Source of the DNA: Gnomoniopsis sp. IMI 355080
Taxonomy: Eukaryota; Ascomycota; Sordariomycetes; Diaporthales; Gnomoniaceae
Direction: 5' to 3'
NCBI GenBank assembly: GCA_027946555.1
Contig: JAPEVC010000107.1
Location: forward strand, 57,424-121,423
DNA: 64,000 nucleotides
Part shown: piece by piece, positions 30,071-41,780 of the stretch
Layout: each line of letters opens with the position of its first letter
Position numbering within the stretch: the first letter of the stretch is position 1
Notes under the pieces: model-generated
The model's database searches: none
Seen by the model: the letters and a program-made list of their open reading frames with translations, nothing else
What the model was told of the DNA's origin: nothing
Translations under genes and position numbers: made by a program

Positions 30071-31582
30071 TCACCCTTTCATTTCGATTTCCATCTCCTT
30101 CTCCGCCGCCCTTTTCTCAATGAACAATCTCTCCAGGACCTCACCGGGCTTATACCGGATGTCCTGATGCCAACCCGGATCCACGACCAATCGCAGCCCG
30201 CCCACCATCGCCGCCGTGGTTGCCGCCACGCCTACATCCAGATGCATATCCTTCTCGAAAATTACTGCATATACAGGCACCTTGTATGGGTTGTTGGCAA
30301 GCATCTCGTAATTGTAAGGGCATTCCCACTCGTGATCAGCCAAAATCTCCGCCGCACCTTTCAGATCGATCAACTCCTCGTGTGTATCGTAGTGGAACCG
30401 GCAGTACGTGTTCGCAGTGAAGTATATTGGCGTGCTGGAGGGTGTTTTCGCTGGGTCAGGATAGGTTCCGTCGTCCTTCTGTCGTAGATATTCGAACCCC
30501 TCAATCTCGCACGCCACGCGCTCGGCGGCCCAGCGTGTCTTGCCGCCGCTGCACCAGGTCTGTTCAAGGAAGATGGGATACAGTGGTCTTTCGTCAACGT
30601 GTAGGGTGCTCTCAAATTGAACAATGGTTTCCATACTGAGCTTACTAGTGTGCTGAAGGTCGTAGTTAATGCGCTGTAGCAGGTTGTATACTTCCGGGAA
30701 GCCCACTTTCGAGCCAAATTGCCGACCAAGGGTTAGTAGCTTCTGCCCATTCATATAGCCTCGACCAGTCATTTTGATATTTCTGGGACCGATGGTGTTG
30801 ATTAGGGTGAGGATGTTCCTCACTAGATCTTTGGAGTCGGGGTATGTGGCGTAGAACTTCTTGTTTTGTTTGACAATATCTTGATATTCAATGCGAAAAT
30901 ATTCGTCGATTTTCATGCCACACGGTGGAAGCCCCCCGGTGATGAATACCTCTTGCAGACCCTCTGGGAACGTGGAGAGATACGTAAGGCTAATGTAGCC
31001 GCCGTAAGACTGACCGAGTATCGTCCATTTTATCTGAAACCCCCCCGCTATGACCCGTTCCCTTGAGAGACAGTGACGGACCGCCTCAAGATCGCGGACA
31101 ATGTTGTCTTGGCAGAAATGTGTGAGGTATTTGGCTATCTCTTGGTCTTCCTTTCGAGGCAGGTCATGCAAGAGGGCGTCAGCGTAGATGGTGCTGCTCT
31201 CTCCACACCCACGATAGTCCATATATAGAATCGAGTATCCATGTTCGAGTAGCCACTGGTTCATCGCAGGGTTGCGATTGGGCGGATTGTCTGCCCCAGG
31301 TCCGCCGCAAAGGTACAGTATTATCGGCAAGTCATGCATGCCGTTGTTATCGTTCTTCATGTGGGTCACCCAGTCCTCGCTAGGCCTGGTGCCATTACTA
31401 GATCTGGCATCGTCGTAGAGCATATGCGCGGTCAATTCAACATAGTCATCATTCGGACCGATGTGGTCGTGTTGCAGTGGAACCTTGAAGCGCAGTCTCG
31501 TCATAGCGTATTGTGCCGAGGACGCGCGGCGTTCGCTCTTTAGAAGTTGTGCGGGTTGGATGGGGTATACAGCCGGAGCCAT
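30071..31582 (-). CDS. Proline iminopeptidase-like alpha/beta hydrolase (peptidase family S33)
   Basis: An intronless 503-aa frame. It removes N-terminal proline from peptides if it follows the family. The oxyanion-region motif LYLCGGPGADNPPN starts near residue 90, MDYRGCGESS follows near 121, and the nucleophile elbow is GQSYGG with Ser 192. The acid is probably the Asp of FEKDMHLDVGV and the base the His of VDPGWHQDIRY near the C terminus. The cap between them is long and helical. There is no signal peptide, so it is probably cytosolic. The length is at the upper end for the family, as common for the fungal branch. Confidence 0.92.
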   Translation of the reverse strand: MAPAVYPIQPAQLLKSERRASSAQYAMTRLRFKVPLQHDHIGPNDDYVELTAHMLYDDARSSNGTRPSEDWVTHMKNDNNGMHDLPIILYLCGGPGADNPPNRNPAMNQWLLEHGYSILYMDYRGCGESSTIYADALLHDLPRKEDQEIAKYLTHFCQDNIVRDLEAVRHCLSRERVIAGGFQIKWTILGQSYGGYISLTYLSTFPEGLQEVFITGGLPPCGMKIDEYFRIEYQDIVKQNKKFYATYPDSKDLVRNILTLINTIGPRNIKMTGRGYMNGQKLLTLGRQFGSKVGFPEVYNLLQRINYDLQHTSKLSMETIVQFESTLHVDERPLYPIFLEQTWCSGGKTRWAAERVACEIEGFEYLRQKDDGTYPDPAKTPSSTPIYFTANTYCRFHYDTHEELIDLKGAAEILADHEWECPYNYEMLANNPYKVPVYAVIFEKDMHLDVGVAATTAAMVGGLRLVVDPGWHQDIRYKPGEVLERLFIEKRAAEKEMEIEMKG

Positions 31583-33847
31583 GATATGTGAGTTTCGGCT
31601 CCGATGAAAACCTCGTGATATAATAGAGCTTTAGTATCAGGATGCCCTTGAGCCTCATGTTGCGAAGTTCTGGCGGTTGACGGCTACTAATACCTCCATG
31701 TCTGGTTGGTCTTTGCCCACCTGGGCATGCGACGTCGTCAAATGTCGGTCCCACTTGTTACCTGCCTGATGGGCTACTGATTGGCGATCGACCCAATATT
31801 TTCCCAGCGAAGCGCGGATCGGTGAAGAACGTGCAGAAGCGAGGTCGGGGAAAACGGAGATGTCAATTTGAGCTGCGGTGTCATGTGTGCGGTGGCCACG
31901 ACACCATGCGAATGGGGGCCAGTGATTGCTCGGAAACCGGAGACCGTCGTGTTGTCAAACATGTTTAGGGAGAAAAGAGGCATGATGCATAGGTTGTGTT
32001 GCAGGCTGTCCAGCCTGGAAAGTACAGAGCAACTGCCTCGGTCCTTCTTTGTCTTCCACACAGTTTCCTAGACGAGGCTGCCGTGCGCACTCTTGTAAGT
32101 TCCCAATTAGGAAACCTGCCACAGGGATTGTGCAGGGACGTCATCCCTGTTTCTCGGTCCACTTGTGCACATAACCATCACAAATAAATTGAGAGATCTG
32201 ATGGGAAGATCTCAGAAAGGAAAATGCAATGCAAGTCCTGTAATTCCTCGTGTAGGAGATGACGAGATACGACACGTTTATGATGCTCGAAATGACATTC
32301 ATTGGACACTCGAGGGTGTGAGATCCAGGTGAGATCCACACCGTTCGGATCGCGTAGGTTTATTACCAACAGGTATCGCTATTTGGGCGGCATCTCAAAT
32401 GATACAATTGATGCACAGCATCTTGGCTCGATCACGGTGAAGTATTTGGTATGGAGCCAGACTCCACCGGCGAACGTACTGCATACTATAGTACATACGC
32501 AGTAGTGCCTGGACAGAAGCTATTTCCACCAGCCGGCGTGCATACCCGCGGCTCGCATACCCGCGGCCCTCTCCGCGTGTTCTTCCCGCGCGTCGCGAAA
32601 ATCTGCGGGGACACGTCGATTTGATTGTTAGCCCAACATTGAACCTCATTCGTGCCACGCTGACCACATTGACATGACAGGATATGCCAAAACCAGTTCA
32701 TGGGTAGCACGCCTCGCCGTATCTGAACCAATACAGATTAGCGATCAGGCATGTCAACTGTAACTAATCAATAATGGTCATCATACTCCCCTCACGCAGG
32801 AACTTCGGGAAGTATGTCGTGGCCAGCCTAGTTCCCACGTTGTTGTGCCGCATCGAATGGTCCATCGTTTCCGGGTAGGCTATCCGCGCATGAAGGACGC
32901 AGGGCTCCTGGCGTCACCAATCTCAGATCTCCACGAGAGCCGCTCCCCCGCGCCGATTTTCCCTCAACGAACATAAAGTGCGACTCTACCCAGCGAGCCA
33001 GATAACATTCTCCTCGCCCCAATGCCACGGCTGAGTCGTTCCAGCAAGTTGAGTTTCTCCTCTCTGACACAATGTGCTGTGACTCAACAAAGACCGCTAT
33101 CACCGAGAATATCCCGAACTTGCCCGGAGGAGAACTCTATCTAGGGCTCTTCACGGCCTCTCTTTGAATCTCCGCGTCTGGTCTAGTGAACGCCAAGGCC
33201 ATGGGTCCAGCACCTTATCGAATACCAATTCTTGCTGCCTTGCCCGCCGACGACGCCAATTGTTGTACTGTGGTACTGATCCAACCTGCCCGCATGATGA
33301 CCGCTGCCATCACCGACGTCTCATTGGCGGATCTCAACATCGAAATGACCAGAATTCACTTCAGTAGATTCAGCTCTCGCTGATCCTCGCCTGCTGACCG
33401 CAGTGTTGGTAACAGCCCTGCTTCCTTAGCACCCCGCCCACCACCCGCCCGCTGCGACCTGGGACAAGGTCCTGATCCCCCTTTTGAAATTCCGAGCATG
33501 GTGAACGTGGAGAATAAATGGGGAAAAAGCTGGGGAAGCTGGGGAAGACATGGATTTGATCCATCTTACGGACATTAAATAGACCGCCGTCCTGGTTCCT
33601 CGTTCAAATAGAAGAGTTTCTGAGGCTCCCCGTGACATGTCCAAAACCCAAGCTTTCCACAAGCTTTCGTTCCCGCAGCCTTCCCGTCTACCCACACTCT
33701 TGGCTTTTCTGGGGCTGTCTTGGCAGCATTTTATGACCTTCTCACCTCTTGCGTAGTGTGATCCCTTTTTATACTTGTTAAGCGGGCCGTTGCATCCGGT
33801 TTCCCATTTTGACTGTCTTGACCAAGTCACCGAGACAAGCCGACGAG
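31583..33847. other. Long intergenic region between divergent genes
   Basis: About 2.3 kb between the peptidase and the FNT transporter. A 13-bp direct repeat (GCATACCCGCGGC) occurs at 32540-32552 and 32555-32567. Several short frames exist (for example 33186-33383) but none has a recognisable motif or splice context. Promoters of both genes are presumably here. Confidence 0.45.
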
Positions 33848-35003
33848 ATGGCCAACCCTACGATGGCCAACGTGGACAATGTCCTGGCCTACTCCCCCCA
33901 ACAAGCCATTGAGTTGGTTTCTCGCGCAGGCGTCAAGAAGGCAAATATGAGGCCCGAGAAAATATTTCTTTCAGCTTGTAGTGCTGGTGCGCTGCTGGGT
34001 TTTGCCGGTGCGTGCACTCTCAGCATCAACGCGTCGCCGTGGTACGCAGACAACGCACCGGGTCTCCTTCGCATGATCGGCGCGAGTGTTTTTCCCCTTG
34101 GCCTCGTCATGATCGTCTTGACCGGAGCAGACCTTTTTACGGGCACGAACATGGTATGTGAACCCCGCTTGATACCCGAGGGCAACTGGCGCAAGCAGGC
34201 ACTGACTCTGTGTGCTTCTAGTATACGGCCGTGGCAGCGTTGGATAGACGCATCTCTGTCTGGAAAATGCTAATACATTGGGTGTTGTGCTTCTGGGGCA
34301 ACCTCGCCGGCGCACTGTTCCTGATGGCAATAATCTTTGGATGTATGTATGAGCCATTCATTTCAACACGTTTACATTTTGCTGATTGACCGTCTATCCT
34401 AGACGGTGGAGTCTTTGAAGCCGACCCCTACCTCAGTGCCGTCCAAACATTCGTCCACAAGAAGCAAGCTGTCCCGGCCTTCTACCAGATATTTCTCAAG
34501 GCTATCGGGTGTAATTGGCTGGTCTGTTTGGCATGCTACCTCGGCATGCAGGGTCGAGATCTCGCCTCAAAGGTCATTGGCCTTTGGTGGCCGATCTTCG
34601 CTTTCGTATCGCTGGGACTGGATCACGTTGTCGCCAACATGTTCATTATCCCGATGGGCATCTGGTTGCAGACGCCAGACGTTACTGTGGCCCTTTATAT
34701 TTGGAAAGGTACAGTACCTGTCTATCCTCTCGTCTTTCATCTTTGCCAATTCGCAATACTAACACCGGTCTTCGTACAGGCATTATTCCCGCTGCATTAG
34801 GTAACATGCTTGGTGGCGCCCTGTTCTGTGGTATGTATTACTGGTGGATGTACAGCTGTGGAGAACAACCCATTGCTGTGGATGGCGTATACTACGGTTC
34901 ACACATTGGCATGCCGGCTATTGCGGAGCCACGCGAGCGTTCGAAGGACCTAGAGCATGGGCAAGTTGGGTCGGAGTCCGAGAACAGAGCAAGTCTAGTG
35001 TGA
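33848..35003 (+). CDS. Formate/nitrite transporter (FNT) family, NitA-like
   Basis: Four exons, 33848-34153, 34222-34342, 34403-34708 and 34780-35003, give 318 aa with all junctions in phase. Six hydrophobic segments fit the FNT channel fold. FNT signature stretches are GADLFTGTNM in TM2 at the end of exon 1 and LDHVVANMFIIPMG in the second half. WGNLAGALFLM and NMLGGALFCGMYYW are the expected Gly-rich helices. In Aspergillus the homologue NitA imports nitrite at the plasma membrane; formate is the alternative substrate. No nitrate or nitrite reductase gene is nearby, so nitrite specificity is inference. The gene converges on the DUF4360 gene with only 90 bp between the stops. Confidence 0.9.
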
Positions 35004-35093
35004 TCGAACGAGAAATGCAATTCATATTTTGTATATTGCGACGTTTTGAACAGATAATAGTCGTGCATGTTCCCCAAGCGAGCGATGGTGGGA

Positions 35094-35742
35094 TTACTGA
35101 CAACGCCGGAACTGGTACTTTAATACCTCCTGGTCCACCTCGAACGAGCCATCGCCCGTCACCACCACCCGAAAGTTCACATTCAAGTTTCCTGGGTTTC
35201 CGCTTGCGCCGATGCACTCCGACCAGAGCGGCTCCGAGACGTTCGCCTTGACCACAGAGGTGCCAACTGGACTGTCTATGGACCCCGAGAGGGTGAGCTA
35301 CATTGTAAGTATGAGCGAGATCTCCCAGTATACACAAAGTCCGCTCATCACCCAATCAAGAAACTGAATAACGTACTGTATCAACCGCATCATCACTCCA
35401 GTACGCCTGCCAGAACCACCGCACTGCGCTTACCGCCCCCTTCGTGGTCCCCACAGCATCGAGCTCTGCCAGGCTAACCTGCCATCCGGCGCTTAGACCG
35501 CTACCCTGGAAGTGCAGCTCGCAATTTTGTGTATCACCAGTCACGAATTCATCGAACGTGTAGACCTGGGCCATATACCCGTTGGATGTCGACGAAACGG
35601 CCACTGAGTTGGAGCCTTGTGTGCAGCCGGAGCCGGAGTAGGTGAATTGGGTCACGGCACCGAACGCGGTGGCACGGGAATTATGGAGAGGGCTTGCTGT
35701 AACAATGGGAAGAAGGAGCATCGGTAGAAGTATTGAAAACAT
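35094..35742 (-). CDS. Secreted DUF4360-type small protein
   Basis: Two exons, 35377-35742 and 35094-35297, give 189 aa. A signal peptide (MFSILLPMLLLPIVTASP) starts at the ATG at 35742. The mature protein shows the DUF4360 pattern: FTYSGSGCTQGS near the N terminus, TGDTQNCELHF, a Trp in SAGWQVSL, then after the intron LWSECIGASGNPGNLNVNFR. The four cysteines expected for disulfides plus a terminal Cys are present. Members are secreted by many fungi and bacteria; function is not known. The intron acceptor (CAATGTAG) and donor (GTACGT) are standard, and without the second exon the domain would lack its Trp-Ser-x-Cys part. Confidence 0.85.
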
Positions 35743-36977
35743 GGTTGTCTTGAAGACCAAGCAGGGAGGTCTGTGTCACTCATGAGTTTTGAAGCTGAAT
35801 TGGATGGTGCAGTTGTGGTGTATCAGCTAGATTTTCTCTCTGCGACTGACTGGCCTCTTTATAGACCCAATTCCCGAAAGCTGTTATTCACTTACCGTTT
35901 TTTCCCCCCATAGGTTTTCTATCCTCTACCTTGTACTGCGTCGCTGGAACTAAAGCACGTAAAGTGTCACCTCAGCCTGGCCTCAAGCCGCTCCAACCTT
36001 GGCGACAAGCCACAATTTATACTTCTCTTTGGGTATGTGCCAATCAAACTGAAGACCCTTGATCTAACTCAGCACCTAGGTGAGTTAAGGTTGAAGCTGG
36101 CATGGTGCACTATATCAGAATTCGGGGGATCGGATGAACAGGCTCCTCATGCAGGCAATAGCGCGAAATTCTGGGTTGTAGTTGTGGCGGCTCCGTTCTA
36201 GACCCCAGGGCCTGGAACCGACTTGTCATATGGATAAATACAATAGCGGATACACAAGCGCGGAAATGTCATGTTTAGTGAAAACGGGGATGCCGGTTGA
36301 TAGTGCCCAGATGTCAATTGAGGGAGTATGTCCGTATTGGTGCCCCTGGTGCGACGGCGGTTATTGAGTGTGTTAAGTTGTATCTGAAAGTTTAATCTGC
36401 GCCACCTAGAAGTGTCTATGAAGAATATGATGAGTTATTCGGTCCCAGTGGTTGTGTGGACTTTCCTAGACATGTCAATTATGCTTAGACAGGAGGCAAG
36501 CCTTATGTTATAGATTTGTATCTATCTGCGTACCGATCTACCTAGGTAAGCATCTAGGTAGGTAGTTTTCCCCATATGAAACTATGCCCTCCAGTCTCTT
36601 TGTGCGAACCACAATTTTGGAAAATATCTGAAAAATTATGATACTTAGGTACCGAAGGGCAAAATGAAGATTCATTACCTAAGTAGCTGAAGGTGTCGAT
36701 CTTAGAAAATATTAGCTAACCAGTACTTGCCCATGTGTATAATCAAATTAAGTCTATGTGCTACAGTCAATTATCAAATTGGAAATTTTCGGGCGTCTGA
36801 AATCGGTTTGTGACCAACTCGCATCAGTGGGTCATAGATAAGCAGCTGTTAACATAATTGTGCAAAGTAGTAAGGTTAAGTAAATTTTCCAATATTTGGT
36901 TTCTTGGAAGTAATCGAAATGAAAGCGCTACTGTATGTCTATAATGCCCTGCCTCTGCTGATAACCCCTCGATCTAT
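35743..36977. other. Intergenic between DUF4360 and GH2 genes
   Basis: About 1.2 kb, A/T-richer than the genes, especially 36590-36960. It contains a TACCTAGGTA palindrome at 36539-36548, followed at once by further TAGGTAGGTAG. A small frame at 36231-36367 (45 aa from its internal ATG) ends in a Cys/Trp-rich VCPYWCPWCDGGY; no support for expression. Confidence 0.5.
36539..36548. repeat. TACCTAGGTA palindrome, copy 1
   Basis: Exact 10-bp palindrome in the DUF4360/GH2 intergenic region, flanked by a second partial copy (CTAGGTAGGTAG). Confidence 0.8.
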
Positions 36978-39222
36978 TCAGATCTTGAGCTTCGGCATGG
37001 CAACAGTCGAGTTTCCAAATCCTCCTCTCGACGCTGCTGCGTCATATAGGGCTTGGATATCAGCCTGCCACTGAGGCACATTGGGCCTCTCAATTCTCCT
37101 GTCATATGTCAGGAGTCCGTTCACCTCACCCTCGACGTCCGTCGTCTGCGTCCAGACGCCACCACTGCAGGCGAAAAGCTCGATTTGCTCCCGCAGCTCA
37201 TTGAAAAGGAAGTGAGAGCGGTAATTAAAGGAGTCAAGATTCTCGTTAATCTCGTAAGTCTGGTTGATCGTGTCGATCGCCGCTTGGACGTTCCACAAAC
37301 TGCAATGAAATCATGCATTGTCAGTATGTATTCCGATGCGAAACATGTTCATGTACAGAGTCAAACTCACTGATCAATGGACACATTATGGCCGAGACCC
37401 GCAAATTCGCCCTGGAAGCCAATTCGGGTTGGATCGTAGGGCCTTGACTGGATAGAATAGAATGGTGTCCCGCATTGCGGATTTGCGTAGTGGTGGTTGT
37501 CCGAGTAGTCTCCGGAGCCGCTGTCATCATACCAGCCCGTGGTCGCATCTATCAGTCTCGTGCCATCTATTTCCCTGATTCGTTGAGTGATACCGACTTC
37601 AGGGTACGGTTGTGTGCGCAACTGGCCCCAGCCTTCGTTGTAGATGACCTGATCAGTTGTCAGCTCGTACAACTCATGCGATTAGTAAAACTGTGGTGAT
37701 GCATCCGGCTTACCCAGGTCACAATGCATGTGTAACTCAGATGCTCATTGATAAGAACGTCGAATTGCCTCTCAAATTCGGCCTGCTGAGCCGCATCTGG
37801 GGCCGGCACACGTGGCGACATGCTCGGCATGTCCTGTATCACCATAAGACCGAGGCTGTCACAAGCCCAGTAAAACAGATCTGGCTCGACTTTGATCTGA
37901 AAAAAAGCAGGGTGGTCAATATCCAGGTATGGCCAAGACTCCGCAGAGTTGGTGGTGGCTATACTCACGTGCTTCCGTACGGTGTTGAACCCCAGCTTCT
38001 TCAGCTCCTGGAGGTCGAAAACCATCGCCTCGTATGTGGGAGGTGTGTAGATACCGTCTGGCCAGAATCCCTGATCAAGTGTCGCCCACTGGAAAACAAA
38101 CTCGCCGTTCAACATTGGGCGAACTACACCGTCGACCTCGCCCTTTGATACGCTCCTAAAACCTGTGTAGCTCGAGACCTTATCATTGCCCATCTTGACC
38201 GTCAGATTGTATAACGTTGGTGTGTCGGGGCTCCACGCCTCGACTCCATTGGCTTGGAAGTTGAATGTCTCTCCGCTTTGCCCTGACCCTGTGGCCAGAA
38301 CACCACCATCCTCACCCAGCACTTCGAAAGTCACTGGGGTGCCAGTTTGGTTGTTCGAGCTGTGCACCTTCACCGTTGTCGAACCGTCTGCAGCGGCCTT
38401 GACATCCAGCTGTGTGATGTGAATCGCAGGGGCACTCTCGAGCCACACTGTCTGCCAGATGCCGCTGCAGGGTCGGTAGAAAATGTGTTCGGGATCTCTG
38501 GTCTGCTTGCCTATGGGAATGACAAAATTGGGAAGATCGGTTGGATCGAATACGAACACTTTCAGTTCGTGCTTCCCCCCTGTTGCGTTTGATTTACTCA
38601 GATACTGGGTGATATCAAGCGTGTGTCGAAAGTAGCCTCCACGGAAGAATCCGGCTTTTTGGCCATCAATGTACACAGTGTGCTCATAATCGACGGCTTC
38701 AAAGTTAAGGAGGACGCTCTGGTTTCCCCAGCCGCTTGGCACCTCAAACGACTTCGCATACCACATTTGCGTGGTGTTCAGGTCCTGAAGACCGGAAATG
38801 GCACTCTCGATGCAGCTCGGCACTAGAATCTCTGTGCCCAAGGAACCCGAAGGAGGACCGCCCACGCCACTCGTGTCATTCGTGGTCCCCACTGACTCCC
38901 ATGTCCAGATTCCGTTGAGCGACAGCCAGTTCTCTCGCCTCAGCTGTGGTCTTGGATGTTCCGGCCATGGATTGAGACCGACTTTATCGGTCCACGGGGT
39001 GTCGAGGGGCGGAACCTGAAGCTGGTAGGGCACAGCGGTGGCGTTCCCGGATGCAGGGCTGGAAGAAGGGCTTGGGTGTGAGGCCGCGGCTGGGGCCGGG
39101 GTTTCTGTGGCCATCTCTGACCAAAGAGTAGCGGCAAAGCTGTTGTAGCTGTAGGTGCGCTTGTCTTGCTCACAAAGCCCGATGAGGGCTAAAAGCCACA
39201 TCATCGCGAATTCACTCCGCAT
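36978..39222 (-). CDS. Glycoside hydrolase family 2 enzyme (beta-glucuronidase/beta-galactosidase-like)
   Basis: Four exons, 37969-39222, 37714-37896, 37371-37648 and 36978-37299, give 678 aa. The first intron (37897-37968) is 72 bp, so it does not break the frame and is easily missed; with it removed NTVRKH joins IKVEPDLFYWACDSLGL, as in the family. The N-terminal sugar-binding jelly roll (RENWLSLNGIWTWES), the immunoglobulin-like middle part and the TIM barrel (MVIQDMPSM) are in order. The acid/base Glu is in VIYNEGWG at the start of exon 3 and the probable nucleophile Glu in GFQGEFAGLG. A hydrophobic start (MMWLLALIGLC) and many sequons suggest secretion. The sugar specificity cannot be fixed from sequence. 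Confidence 0.9.
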
Positions 39223-39421
39223 ATTGGCAGAAGCGGTGATGGGCTCGATACCGGCTGCTCAATGAGACCTAACGCTTCCACACAAAGTTGCCCCGACTGA
39301 AAACGGACTCCGTCTTGGACTTAGTCTCACCCAGGACAGAAAATTCAAGTAACAGAGGCGGGGGACGGTAAGGCGAACAACAGAGTGAGAGGAGACGGAA
39401 GAAGGACGGTGTAATAAGGTG

Positions 39422-39431
39422 TACCTAGGTA
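39422..39431. repeat. TACCTAGGTA palindrome, copy 2
   Basis: Exact 10-bp palindrome about 200 bp upstream of the GH2 start codon. Confidence 0.8.
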
Positions 39432-41731
39432 GAGCGCGAAGCATATCGACTTTTCACGCAGGCGACACATTTAATTTATATAAGAGCTTATTTCAAGGAC
39501 TGACTATGTAACTGCCGACCGCGTACTAGGCAACTAGGCTGGCCTGCCATGGACCCGGGGATTTTTTACCGTGCGCAAGTCCAGGGACGCTGTTCCTGCT
39601 TACAACCCACGACGCAATACCAGAAAAACCTTCAATCGCATGTTGAGATCCTAGTACGCGTAGTCTGAGGTAGCAGTCATAGACTATTGTGGGGGTTGGT
39701 TTAGACCTCCCGCCCTGAGAGGCAGGGATATCCGTTCGCAGCCGTAAGATCACCGCAGTCAATATTGAGAACGCCCAGGCACGAGCTGCAGGGTCGTATG
39801 ACATGAATGCGCGGGCGCATTGTCGATCTCGAACCTTCACGAGCTCGACATGACGGAATGGATAGGGATCTCTTGTTGACCTAGTCCTGACTTCATCTGG
39901 TTTAGTTCGACTATTGTGCGCACGGCTCGAGGACGCTCCATGCATGAGTAGTCAAGACTCAAAAGGCGGAGTGCATGTCGACCGCCTCATACTAGGGCAA
40001 ACTCCTCAAGCTACCGCATGCAAACAACCAACGGACGCAACGGTGTGGCTTCGGTCCAAGATCAGGAGGCAAAGTCACGGTGGTCTTGGCACAAGATTTT
40101 GTTGGCCTGCAGAGTCCACAAATGCTCGATTTGCTCGGTGCAAAAGCTCCCGTGATGCAGAAATACTACATACTAGTGCTTCGTACCATCATGGCCCAGC
40201 CCAAGTCGAAGACAACGTGCAGTGCGACACTGCAGAATGTCGTGGTGCTGCAAGCAGGAAATACGAACAGCCGCAGGTCTTGTGCATTGTGTACAAATCT
40301 CAAATCTGAAATCCCTGGGCTTTCCGAACAAGACAAATGATTTCCGGAGACTTCGGTGGAGATGGTATTTCAAGAAATTAAGGTACGTAACGCCAGTGAT
40401 ATATTGTTCAAATAAGGTTGTACCAGGCTTAAAGGCCGGCCTCTCACAGTGCAACAAGGGTGACCCCCAATGATATCTACTAGCCCTGAGCTGTATGCCT
40501 ACCTCGAAAATTATGGCATCATGCCGCGCTGGAGAACATTTCTTGCGCCGTGGCCAGTAACACCAACGAAAATGTGCAGTTGACCTCAGTAGACGTTTCT
40601 TAGACAATCAACGATCCAGTGCATGCTGTCAGCAAATACCATGTCTAGCTGATCAGTACTATGTAGGCACATGCAGTCAGCTGTCTTTGCCCCGGCCCAG
40701 TGAATGGAATATGTAGAGTGATCTAGCTGCTACCCAGGTAATAAGAGGAGGCACCCCGCGTTTCTAGCCAAGAGAAACCGGCGCCTGGTCCTCGGTGCGG
40801 AGATTAATTCACTTCCTTGGCAGACAACTTGCACGCCAAGCCATCGGATGTGGCTGGACCAGTGGACGACGCTGCTTGATCGATAATGAATGGGTCCCGC
40901 CAAGGGCTTGAATCTAAGCCGTGCCTCCATCACAAGCAGGCCCTCTGGGTGCATTCAGGTTGTAATACGACTTTGAGCGGTATGAATCGAATCATGGAAG
41001 ATTCAAGGTTGTTGATCTCAAATTACTCTGAACGGTGGCGGATGGGCGGGTAGACTATGGCAATCACGGGAGCTAAATATAGTGGCAGCATTGTTGAAGC
41101 CACTTCTGGAATGGCTTTTCGGCAATTATAGGACGGCGATGATATAGCCTTACTATTTAGGTACCTAATGTATTGGTGGCTGTGATCTTACAAAAGACTG
41201 CCAGAGCTACCTTCCCTGCACGATGGCTGGTGGCCGGTAACGGACCGGATGGACTGTAATGCCTCCTGCTGGTCTGCCCTGTTGGTCGCTTTCATCATTT
41301 ATAAAGACTCTATGTTGGCATTCTTGGCCAAAGTCGCCGCATACCAGTGCATTCAAATTTATAAACGACGTGGACTAAGCATACAGCTGTTCACTCGTTC
41401 ACTCGTAGGAGCTCACCACCGACGACTCTGAATGTAGTGGTACGTGCAAGCGCGAGCAGTCCAGGATTGCGGTCAAGACGCCACTGATGGAGAGCGAACG
41501 ATGATAGGAATACTTAAAAAACAAGTGCCCAAGGGGCTTCAGTTGAATTGCACTTGGAGCTAAGAAGCTAGGTCTCAAAGATCTTTACGTATTTTCTATT
41601 CTCTCGTTCCTGCAGGAGTACGACTAGCTAACTTTACTAAATCTGCAATCTATAGGAGCTTACAAACGTATGTAAAGCTTATCTATCTTGTATGGGAAAC
41701 GTACTCTGAGTTACCTAAGCTAGAACCTTTC

Positions 41732-41766
41732 GCGATCATGATTGCGCTGGGAGATAGCATGATCGC
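41732..41766. repeat. Inverted repeat in the 3' region of the dioxygenase gene
   Basis: GCGATCATG at 41732-41740 and CATGATCGC at 41758-41766 are perfect reverse complements with a 17-nt loop. It starts 15 nt beyond the dioxygenase stop codon, so it would be a hairpin in the 3' UTR if transcribed. Confidence 0.7.
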
Positions 41767-41780
41767 CAACCCCGCAGCTC

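Larger units (their letters stand above)
39223..41780. other. Long intergenic region between GH2 and dioxygenase genes
   Basis: About 2.6 kb containing the GH2 promoter and the dioxygenase 3' UTR. It holds a TACCTAGGTA copy at 39422-39431 and a hairpin at 41732-41766. A stop-free plus-strand stretch at 40080-40340 looks mildly protein-like but has no ATG at its start and no known motif. The 41500-41730 part is A/T-rich and may be a mobile-element relic, but no open frame or terminal repeat supports that. Confidence 0.45.

Noticed and set aside
33186..33383. Plus-strand frame upstream of the FNT gene
   Set aside because: No motif, non-ATG start in the longest form, and it lies in what should be promoter sequence.
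36182..36367. Small Cys/Trp-rich frame ending VCPYWCPWCDGGY
   Set aside because: Could be a small secreted peptide, but no signal peptide is present and the surrounding DNA looks intergenic.
40080..40340. Plus-strand frame of 86 codons in the GH2/dioxygenase gap
   Set aside because: Mildly protein-like, but it starts at GTG, has no motif and no clear flanking splice sites.
41500..41730. A/T-rich stretch that might be a retroelement relic
   Set aside because: No coding trace, terminal repeat or RIP-like depletion as clear as at 55972-56262.
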